A stretch of DNA of 60,000 nt, taken from the NCBI RefSeq assembly GCF_037975245.1, contig NC_092581.1, positions 17,177,303 through 17,237,302 of the forward strand, given 5' to 3'. Under the pieces are notes generated by a model. That model made no database searches and had not been told where the DNA came from. It saw only the letters and a program-made list of their open reading frames with translations. The first letter of the stretch is position 1. Each line of letters starts with the position of its first letter. The stretch comes from Apostichopus japonicus. Its lineage: Eukaryota; Echinodermata; Holothuroidea; Aspidochirotida; Stichopodidae. A program made the position numbers and the translations under genes. This document shows positions 37,401-49,400 of the stretch, piece after piece.

Positions 37401-40400
37401 TGTTTTGTGTAATGATACTCCCTCAGACAAAGTCAAGCGGTAGAGAGAGCCGTCCAGGACCTGGTAGATCTACTCAAGAGTCAATTAAAGGAGAAGGAGA
37501 AAGCTAATCTATCTGGTCACTACCCGTGTCTTCATCCCGACTCCAAGAATAAAAGATGCCTGGAATGCATTCCTTGTTGCTTCTCGACCATGCTAACCAG
37601 CTTCAACCAAAAGAATACAGATTCTCTCATCAAATGTAAGTAAAACTGGAGACATTCTCCCTCATACTTCTGGTAGTTATTGGTCAGTCTCAATGGTGTT
37701 AGGGGATCTTGTTTGATTGCAATACTCTAAGTACAGCGGTGTCGCTGTAACTGCCATTTTGTTTGAAGTGAGGAGTGTCCTGTTTCGATGCTCACATGTG
37801 TGTAGTCATTAACCAAATGTTTAGTCAGTACTATGTACTTCCTACAGCATTACTCTCTTTTTGTTGAGTTTTGTTGAGTTTCAAAAAACTTGTGTAAAAG
37901 TAAGTTGGCCTGACGTTTCGATCCTAGCAGGATCTTCTTCAAAGGCTAAATGACAAGTAACAGTAACAGAAGGGACAAAAACTTGCACAAAAGAAAACTT
38001 GTGAGCATTTGGACATTTGCGATAAGAGGTACGTTTTTTTGCTTCATCCCTGGATGTCCTTTAATTTCTTCATCAGGCACTCGTCTTTCGTTGGATGCCA
38101 TCAAGAGACGTCTACAGACAGCCACCAACAAATATTCTATGAGTGCAGCGGAGAATGTAGAGGACAGGGTCCCTCTCTTCACTGCCAATATTGTCCTTGC
38201 TATCCCCACCATTATGCTCCTGCCTGGCCTGGACGAGATTCAACAGTGCGTCAATAAAGCAATACAGATCATTCTCAAGATGGCGGAAGACATACCCATC
38301 TGGGAACAGACCATCATCAACCAAAAGGCAGTTCTTAAGGTTAGCTTTGACTTACCATACCTGTCTCAGGGAAGGATATAACCTCACTAGAATGGCAAAA
38401 TGGTTCATAGCACCTCATAAAAGATCTTGTGTTATAGATAAGAACGGTTGCATTGTCATAGTTATGAAACAAAAATTAGTCTCCCAATTTTTCTTCTGCC
38501 TCCGTTGGTTGTTATGTTGTTTCTGTATCTCTGCCAGCTTGCTAGTTCTTTTAGGTGGTGATGGATACCTTATAAATCGTTTTATTAATTTCATTGTTGT
38601 CCTTATTGTTACTAATAGTTTTGAAGATGCAGATGATTTATTAAATTTCCTCTATCAATCCATCAATCAAAAGAGATTTCTTACTCTTCCTCTTTTCAGG
38701 AGCTCGATGATTCTAAAGATGATAAGGATGCTGAGAAATTGGCTCTGCTAGCTCAGACTCAGAAACCTCTCTACAAGGTGATCAGCGAGCACAAGGACAT
38801 CATCAAAGTAGTGATTCCGTTAAACTCCATCATCAGTAGCCTCAAAGTAGACTGCCAGGAGGTCTTGGATAGCTTCACTCAGTTCTCGGAGCTATGGAAT
38901 GCTGTAAGTAGTCTTTAGTGATTCAGATTAGTTTGTATACTGCCATGAGGAGGTCTTGGATAGCTTCACTCAGTTCTCGGAGCTATTGAATGCTGTGAGT
39001 AGTCTTTAGTGATTCAGATTAGTTTGTATACTGCCACGAGGTGTTGGATAGCTTCACTCAGTTCTCGGAGCTATGGAATGCTGTAAGTAGTCTTTAGTGA
39101 TTCAGATTAGTTTGTATACTGCCAGGAGGTGTTGGAGCTTCACTCAGTTCTCGGAGCTATTGAATGCTGTAGGTAGTTTTTAGTGCTTCAGATTAGTTTG
39201 TATACTGCCATAAGGAGGTCTTGAATAGCTTCACTCAGTTCTCGGAGCTGTGGAATGCTGTAACCAGTAGTTAGGGATCCAGATTAGTTTGTAGACTACC
39301 ATGCAGTTTCTAATACCTCAAAATATGTAAGAAGTGTTTGATTTTATTGTGAAGAATTTCTTTAGAAGAATTACCTCTGTATGGAACCACAGTGATCATA
39401 TTTGTGGTAGTTAAATGCTTCCTTGTACAAGATGTCTGAGTGAGATGTTTTACATTTGTGCTTTCTTATATGCAGGATCCACAGGAGAAGGTGAAAGAGT
39501 TTATGGCCAGTCAGCCACTCCTTACCGAGATTGAGGCTCAGATCAGGTATTATCAGGTACGTCAGCAGTCTTTTAACTATAAAGTATTAAGTGTTTATGA
39601 AACATGAAATTTGGTTAAAACTTAAAAGTAAACATATATCTTTATGTTAATAAAACAATAATAATTAGCAGTTACTTTTACGACGCTGAAGCGACCACAA
39701 AGGTGGGAGAAACCTGTAAGGGCTTATGGATTACAACTAACATGTCGAGTGGCATCTAATTCAACATTTTAACTCAAATTTGGAATCTTTTCAATTTAAA
39801 ACATTATTTCAGATGGGAAAAACGTAGATTGCTCTTGGATGAAAAACCCACCTTTCTATGACCTGGCCGGGTATGGAACCCGGTTGCTAAGTCTCATTAC
39901 CTCATTGCTAAGTCTCATCGCCTTTTTTGTCTCATTGCCTCTAATGCCACTCACTCGGCCACAATGATATGATGCTGTCCATATAATATCAAGTAGATGT
40001 GGCAATAATGCGATTAATTAATTAATTAAATTTTTTTGGTGTCCTTAGAGCTCTGAGCTGACCATCGAGGAGATCCCAGCCAGTCGTCGCATAGGTTCCG
40101 TCATTTGCCTCACCGACACCTTGAAAGGATCCTTGGTCGCCGAAGCCAGAGCCTGGAAGGTAGCATTCGGTAGAGCCCTTAACGGTAAAGCCAGCACCGA
40201 CATGGAAGAGATCTTCGCCTTCATGGAAGATATGCAGAAACGTCTGGCTCGACCAATCAAAGATCTAGATGATGTCCGGGCAGCAATGGCCGCTCTGGAG
40301 GAGATTAGAGCCAACGAGATCAAGATCGACATGACCATCGGCCCCGTGGAGGAGTCATTCATGTTGCTGAACAAGTTTGAGCTTCACTTTCATGACGGGA

Positions 40401-43400
40401 ATGCAGAGAAGGTGGACAGCCTCTCCTACAGCTGGAAGAACTTACATGCCCAGGTCAGTGGTATAACACAGGATTGATGTAACAAGGCTCACAGCAAATC
40501 AAGAATTTGAAAATTTGTGCCCTTTTGTCTTATTTTTGACAATGATGCATTCTGAGCATTGAATCTTTGATTTAGGACAAAATGTTATAGAAGCTCAGTA
40601 AGCACTGTCACGTATGTGAGAAAATAATATTTAGACCACATTGAGTGTTAGTATTTAATGTGGAGTGCCAATAGTGAAATATATGCTCTATGTATGGACA
40701 TCTTTAATGTACAGTAACATAAAGTTGATCTTGTTAATGAATTAAGAGAAATTATGATATGCTTGAATTGAAGCAATCCAGTTTTTGCAGCTCAGTTCAC
40801 TGTAAGGTTTTAACTAACCCATCGATCAAATGTCTTTACAGGCTCAGCAGGTCCAATTGCATCTTCTAACTATTCAACCGCAATTCAAATCAAACTTGTT
40901 GAAGGGAGTAGAAGCATATCACAAGGACTCTACAGATTTTGTTGGAGATTATACTGAAAGGTAAGAGGTCAAGGGTCAAGGGTATGAAATTATTGACATA
41001 GTACACATAAGGATAAGATGGCTGTTCTCATTAGCATCCCTGTGGTTTATAGTGCCGTTTTGCTCACTGTTATCAACATAAATTCGAAGTAATACCATTA
41101 TCCCTAAAAATCCAAACTTATTTTCAAAATAATTTGACCCAGCATCTTTCAATTTGGTTTTCCTTCACATTTTATTAAGTGCTCATATGAGTGTGTTATT
41201 AAACTGAAGAGTGCATGTTCTGTAATAGATTATTATTCTTATGAATATACACTTGCCTGTAGCAATACCTTATGTAAAATGCGAAAGCTATAAGAGCTCA
41301 ACAAAACCAAATGATATACATCTACATGAATGAATTTTTAACATTTCCAGAGGCTCAATTGAATATTCTTGCACCCAGTTGGGACAATATTTTATATACT
41401 GTAGTGTCATGTCCCGCTTCAGAGCACTTGTTTTGTCAGTACGAGCAGTATGAATTATCATGTTTCTATCAGATCTAGGTTAGGAACTGTTTGTACTGTC
41501 AATACCAGTGCTTTGAGAGCATGATATTGGAGTACAGTTTAGAGAGGTATTAGCATTAGGAAATTGTCCCAACTGGCTGATTCTTAAGAGGTTCTTATGA
41601 ATATTCGTTTGCACGTAACCGTACCTTATATAAAATACAAAAGCTATAGGAGCTTAACAGAGCTAACTGATATACCACTACATGAATGAATTTTTAAACA
41701 TTTCCAGAGGCCCAATGGTCCAAGGCATCGCTCCCAGAGAAGCCAGTGATCGTTTGCAGGTTTATCAAGCCCAGTTTGATGAGCTGTGGGCCAAGTTCCT
41801 CACTTACTCTGGTGGTGAACAGCTGTTTGGACTCCCGGTCACAGAGTACCCAGACCTGCAGAGAATCAAGAGAGAGTTTACACTTCTACAGAAGCTCTAC
41901 TCACTCTATAACAATGTCATCGACAGTGTGGACGGCTACTATGACATACCCTGGGTGGAGGTCGATATCGAAAAAATCAACCAAGAATTGATGGACTTTC
42001 AAAATAAGTGAGTAGTGAGTGGATACGGTTATGTTACCCAGGATTAGTGTACATGGAAAATTTCTGAGTGAAGATTGATTTCTTGTTATCATTGATTGGT
42101 TTATCATGTAAGACAAGCCAGTGGGGCTACAGTTATGTGTTAATTTGTGGCAATGTGTTCAGAATGTTATGCTTGATTAAGATGTATGCAAACCAAATTT
42201 TGTAGTGTTACAGTTGTTGCATCCGGTATCTAATGGTATGGAAGAAAATAATCTTAAGATTTAACATTGAAGAGATAATAACAAAAGATGTTGTTACCTC
42301 AGTTGGTCAGTACTTAATAGAGGATATGGGTTCAACACGAATGATAAATGCTTGGAATCTCAGTACTTAAAAAAGAATTATGTGAAAGGAAAATAAGTTA
42401 TGAAACTGTGTCAGCTTGTAAATTTACATATAAGGTTTTTTCTTTGAACTTCATTCATGTTCAAACTATGTTACCTCTACACTTCTCTGTGTTTGCTTGA
42501 TTAGATGCCGTAAGTTACCAAAGGCTCTGAAGGAGTGGCAGGCTTTCCTTGACCTCAAGAAGAAGATTGATGATTTCAACGAGTGCTGCCCTCTATTGGA
42601 GATGATGTCCAACAAGGCTATGATGACACGTCACTGGGATCGCTTAGCTCAGATCACTGGGCATACCTTCGACGTAGAGTCCGATGGATTCCTGCTGAAA
42701 AACATTATGATGGCCCCTATACTGCCTAATAAAGAAGATATTGAGGTAATGTATATTGAATCATTTACACTAGTTTCTGATGTATGTATATATGCAAGTT
42801 TCAAACATTTTAAGGTACAGAAAATTACTGCTTTCTAAGTAAATAGAGTGTCCTATGTTGTAACCTTGTTTGTATAAATGATTGGAAAATATTTGTGATG
42901 ACTAGATAATATCTGGTACTTGTGTGAGTATACATTATATTGACATCACTGCTTTTTAAAACTGTGTGGCCAGACAAATAATAGTTCTGCTGTTTTATGA
43001 TGAACTGGACATCTGTTACATAGCAGGTTTGAAAGTGTTATTAGTATGATAGAAGTCTCCTGATGATGTATTACATTTATTTCTATCTCGTACAGGATAT
43101 CTGCATCTCGGCTGTGAAGGAGAAGGACATTGAGGCTAAATTAAAGCAAGTTGTTGCAGAGTGGAGTGCTCAGGATTTCTTCTTTGGTCAGTTCAAGTCC
43201 AGAGGTGAATTAATGTTAAAGGGTGATACAACAGGAGAAACCATCTCAGCTATGGAGGACAGTTTGATGGTCTTAGCTTCACTCATGAGTAACAGGTAAA
43301 GACTTGTCATGATCGTGAAAGATATTTCACCAGTCTGGGGAGGATAGGGAATCAACTGGTTACTGTAAAAGATATATAGAAAGCCAGGTATGAGCTATCA

Positions 43401-46400
43401 TCCATTCTAGTGTTCTGTAGTATTATACTGATGCTATGATCCATTCTAGTGTTTTATAGTATCATTCTGATGCTATCATCCAGTCTAGTGGTTTATTATA
43501 TCATGCTGATGCTATCATCCATGCTAGTGTTTTATTGTGTCGTGCTGATACTATCATTCATTCTAGTGTTTATATAGTATCATACTGAGGCTATCATCCA
43601 TTCTAGTGTTTAATAACATCATGCTGAGGCTATCATACATTCCAGTGTTTAATAACATCATGCTGAGGCTATCATCCATTGCAGTTTTTCATAGTATCAT
43701 GCTGATGCTATCATCCATTCTAGTGATTTATTGTATCATTCTAATCTTACGATCCATTCTAGTGTTTTATAGTATCATACTAATGCTATCGGCTAGTGTT
43801 TTATTGTACCGTGCTGATGCTATCATCCATTCTAGTGTTTAATAACATCATGCTGAGGCTATCATACATTCCAGTGTTTAATAACATCATGCTGAGGCTA
43901 TCATCCATTGCAGTTTTTCATAGTATCATGCTGATGCTATCCATTCTAGTGATTTATTGTATCATTCTAATCTTACGATCCATTCTAGTGTTTTATAGTA
44001 TTATACTAATGCTATCGGCTAGTGTTTTATTGTACCGTGCTGATGCTATCATCCATTCTAGTGTTTTATAGTATCATGCTGATGCTATCATCCATTCTAG
44101 TGTTTTATAGTATCATGCTGATGCTATCATCCATTCTAGTGTTTTATAGTATCATTCTGATGCTATCATCCATTCTATTGTTTTATTGTATCATGCTGAT
44201 GCTATCATCCATTCTAGTGTTCTACATTCCTATACTTGATGCTATTTTTGTAGGTATAATGCTCCTTTCAAGCCTGATATTCAGAAGTGGGTTCAGAAGT
44301 TGTCTAATACTACTGAGATAATTGAAAACTGGATGACAGTACAGAACCTCTGGGTCTATCTGGAAGCTGTCTTTGTTGGAGGTGATATTGCTAAACAGCT
44401 CCCTCAGGTAAAGCTTTGTATGATAGTTCGTATTTGCTAATCATTCCATCAAAGCTGTTCGGTCCTTTTTTGGAGTATTTTTATGCAAATAAAATCTCAT
44501 ATTCTCATAATGAAATTAAAAAGAATAGCAATTGTATTTCATCCCTCTCTGCAGTTGCTCGCCAGGCTACCGAAATAATCAACTTGGAGATAAAAATGTA
44601 TTTACAAGTTTTCAAGAGTTAAAACTTATAGTGAGCTTTCAATCCTATTTTAAGAAGATGACTGGGTACATTTCGTATATCTCTCTTAAAACTGTTTGAT
44701 TCTCCAGGAAGCCAAACGGTTCAGTAACATTGACAAGTCTTGGGTGAAGATCATGCAACGAGCACACGAGAATCCCAACGTAGTCCAGTGTTGTGTCGGT
44801 GACGACACTCTCTCACAGCTACTGCCCCATCTCCTCGAACAACTGGAGATTTGTCAGAAATCACTGACAGGTTATCTGGAGAAGAAGCGTCTCATCTTTC
44901 CACGGTTCTTCTTCGTCTCTGATCCTGCTCTGCTGGAGATTCTTGGTCAGGCTTCTGACTCTCACACCATCCAGGTAATTGTTTAATCATCTCACCTCGT
45001 CGATATTATCTACTTTAATCCCATCTCAGCATTTTGTGTTTAGCCAATCAAAGTTGTGGTTTGCAATCCTAAAATCATACTCTCTAGATGTATAACAGTG
45101 ATCTGTGAAAACCCATCAAAGAGAAATCAAGATTTGCTTGCCCCAGTTCATAATGTGACAATGCAGCTATTTGAGGTTAACTTAAGATTTAACACTGTTG
45201 AATCTTGAGAGGCATGTCTGTGTTCCAATTCTCTGTTCTATCCCAATGTCAATAAGCTACTGGACAACCCCTGCGACAGGTCTTACAGTGATTCAGGTGC
45301 AATGTCCTCAGCTGTAGTTAAGTTTCACTCTATTTGTGTAGTTTATTCTGTTTCAAAATTCAAGAGTAGTGGGAGCTATAAACAGTCAGTGTGGTTACAC
45401 ACCAAAACCCAAAAAGTGAAGGTCTTGTTAAGACTTGAAGTAAGCATAGACTAGTGGCACTTTTCGTAATCATATTTTAGACATAAAACTGTAGAGACGC
45501 ACCCAAAACTGATCTTTCTTGGTTTGCACATAAACATCTGCTGTAATAAGGTATCTATATTTCATTTCATTTACAGGCTCATTTAGAGGGTCTGTTTGAT
45601 AATGTGAAAACTGTGGATTTCCATGAGAAGAATTATGATCAGATCCTAGCAGTCAGCTCCAGAGAGAATGAAAAGATTGATCTTAGCCCTCCAGTAATGG
45701 CTCAGGTAAGCATGATCAGGAAGAAAGCCATGTCACCATGGTAACTAACAAGTAAGCTATGTTACCATGCTAACTAACAAGTAGCCCATTTTACCATGGT
45801 TATTATGGTACACACTGCGCGCAGTCATATTTCGTTATCACAGAAAACTTCAGGATTAGTAGTAAACATTTAAGCCTGCATTTGATCGTGATTGTTTACG
45901 TTAAACGTCAGTTTTGAATTATGCAAATCAATTCCTTCCGACTATAGAGGAATATGTTTTTTTTGTTCTAATCTTGTCTTGAATTATCTATTGGCTGTTT
46001 CCAATGTGTATTTGCTTCATTATGATTATTCAACCAGGGTAATGTCGAGTTATGGCTCGGTCAACTACGAACCACCGTCCTTAAGTCCATCCATGGAATC
46101 ATCAGGACCGCTTACATAGCTCTGCAAGATAAGGAGAACTTTAATCTGGTCGAGTTCCAGAATACGTACGCAGCACAAGTTGGTTTGTTGGGAATACAGA
46201 TGTTGTGGACCAGAGACAGCGAGGATGCACTCAAGAATGCCCGCTCGGATAGAAAGGTTGGTAACATTACTTTGTGCATCAATTTTGATGTGAGATGAGA
46301 ATGCTAGAATTTGGGAAACAGTTTGGCTTACATAATTGATTAAAGTGGATGTCTGTTCATGAAAGTTTATCATGTTAATCTGTCTTATGACTGATATTGC

Positions 46401-49400
46401 GGTATTTTCAGGGCGGGATAATCATAAAATGCTACCTTGCGCTTTTGTATCCATGCATGCAAGTGTTACCCGAAAGAGTCGCCTATCAGAGGATGTACTG
46501 CTGACTATTTTGCAAGGTTCTTGCACGATTGGGGTGGTTAAAATGTTTTTCTCAGCTCATCTCCATTTTGTCATGTCTCCAACTTTTCAACTGTAGAGTA
46601 CTTGGTGCTATTCATCTAGTCGTCAAACAAAGTTTTTAATATGGCAACTGAATTCTGAATTCTTTTCTTTAATTAATTAAAATGCATTGATGGAATTTTC
46701 TATAATGTTTGAAGGATGATCATGCTTAGTTTCTCTCTTTGTTCTGTTGTTTTAAATCTAGATCATGGCTAATACCAACCAATATTTCCTGGACATCTTA
46801 AATCTCTTGATCGATGTTACTACTCAAGACCTGACAAAGTACGAGAGGACAAAGTTTGAGACCCTGGTTACCATCCACGTCCACCAGAGAGATATCTTTG
46901 ATGATTTGGTACGGAGACTCATAATTCAGATTGAGATTTATTTTGTAATGACGTATTTATATATGTAAATCATTTCTTAATTGGAGACAAGTGCCAGATG
47001 GGTTCCCTGATACTTTTACCTTAGATTCTCCATTATTTAGTATTGTTTTAAAATTTGATTGGGACAATTAAGGTAAGCAAGAGGTATTACTTGCTGCAAA
47101 AATTAATGTATAAAGTTTGCCCGATAGAAAGTGTAAAGCTGTAGACCTATGAAATTAACATACATTTTTATGAGTTGAATGAGTTGTAATCATCTCATCA
47201 ATCACCACAGTTCTTTGCTTCTTGTACTTCATAGTGTTAATCGACACACTAAGCAGTCATTTCTTTTCTGTAAAAATGTATGTAACCTAACCATGTTATA
47301 TTACCCAAGTATCATTCGATAAAGTTGTGATTAAGTAAGATTGGATTACATCTCTTTGATATTCTGTTAGTGGTAGTCATCCAATCAATATGAAGACACA
47401 GAAGAATAATCCATTGAATCACATAATACATTGTTTCCTCCCTTTCAGGTCCGAATGCACATCAAGTCACAGAATGACTTTGAGTGGAATCACATATGAC
47501 ATTAATTCCTTCCTTTCATGTCCGAATGCACATCAATATGAAGATAAAGATGAATAATCCATTGAACCACATATTACATTGCTTCCTTCTATCAGGTTTT
47601 AATGCACATCAAGTCACAGAATGACTTTGAGTGGAAATTACATATGACATTAATTCCTTCCTTTCATGTCCGAATGCACATCAATATGAAGGTAAAGATG
47701 AATAATCCATTGAATCACATATGACATTGCTTCCTTCCTTTCAGGTCCAAATGCACATCAAATCTCAGAATGACTTTGAGTGGAATCACATATGATATTG
47801 TTTCCTTCCCTTCAGGTCCGAATGCACATCAAATCTCAGAATGACTTTGAGTGGTTAAAGCAGTCTCGTTTCTACTTCAATGAAGACACAGATCAGTGTG
47901 TGGTTTCCATCACTGATGTAGATTTCATCTACCAGAATGAACCGGTAGGATGCACGGATCGTCTGGTCATTACACCTCTTACTGATAGGTAAGCAAAGCC
48001 TTCATTATTTTATATTAATCATTATTTTATATTAATGCAAGAAAGAAAGGTCTATTTGGAATATTTCCTTTACTTTTATCCTTCTCCTTACCCCTCTTCC
48101 ATCCCCCTCACCTTGCATTCCCACCCCTCCCTCTACCCTTTCCACACTCAATCTATCAGTTGCACAATGTTTCTCATTACCTTGTACTGATTTCTAATGT
48201 GCTTGTTTTCCTGAAATATTCAGACTTGATAAATGTCCTTGTTATGTTGTTCTCAATCAGGTGTTACATCACCCTAGCTCAGGCTCTTGGTATGAGTATG
48301 GGGGGAGCACCAGCTGGTCCCGCTGGGACGGGTAAGACAGAGACCACCAAGGACATGGGTAAAGCTCTGGGCAAGTATGTGGTGGTCTTCAACTGCTCCG
48401 ATCAAATGGACTTTAGAGGTCTCGGAAGAATCTATAAAGGTGAGGCAACATTTAAACAAGTTGGAAAAATCAGTGAACAGAGAACAGGTCATTATGTAGT
48501 CTTGTCAATAAGAGACAATGGATATTAACATATATGTTGTCAAAATGTAGAAGAAAATTTAATTTATTTATGTGTTACTGTTCCTAGTTCTGGTCTGTTT
48601 TATCTATAAATTAGTGATGGATAAAACTTGTTTCAATAACTACATGTTTTTCTGTATTGAAATATAAACAGTAGCAATTTTTATATCTCTTTTTAGATGG
48701 TTTTGACAAATATATTTACTTAATGTAATAATGATGCATGTTTTATTTAACATAGATTTGTTTACCCATTTTTTTCGTCCACATTTTGTTTAATAACCAC
48801 CGTCTCTTCATATATATCTCGTCTGTTAGGACTGGCCCAGTCTGGTTCCTGGGGTTGTTTTGATGAGTTTAATCGCATTGAGCTTCCTGTACTCTCAGTC
48901 GCCGCTCAGCAGATCGCCATTGTCCTCACTTGCAAGAAGGAACGGAAACCTAACTTCATCTTCACCGACGGCGACAATGTCAGCATGGATCCGGAGTTTG
49001 GTATCTTCTTGACTATGGTAGGTTTAAGCTGCTTCTTTCTTCCAGCCAGTTGGGACATTTTCCTGATGCCAATACCTCTCTAAACTGTACTCCAATATCA
49101 TGCTTCAGAGCACTGGTATTGACAGTACAGATAGTTCCTAACCTTGATCTGATAGAAACATGATATTAGTACTGCTCGTACTGACAATACGAGTGCTCTG
49201 AAACAGGACATGACACTGCAGTATAGAAAAAAATTGTCCCAACTGGGTGTTCTTTCAATTAAAACTATGAATTAACATGATCTTCATTCCTTGGTTGTCA
49301 AGTCTATGAATAAACATTATTTTCACATTTTCCATGTCAAATACTTGCATATATCCTCAGTTTGTTATTTTCTTGACTATGGTAGGTTTAAAATTTCTTA

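Noticed and set aside
40045-40374. 109-codon minus-strand frame
   Set aside because: It is antisense to exon 24, whose plus-strand protein matches the dynein family throughout. The minus frame is a shadow.
43606-44321. Overlapping plus-strand frames of 78-99 codons with a repeating [11 protein letters not shown]-type protein
   Set aside because: They lie in a 39-bp minisatellite. The unit length is a multiple of three and lacks stops, so the frames are automatic. Only the last part overlaps real exon 29, in another frame.
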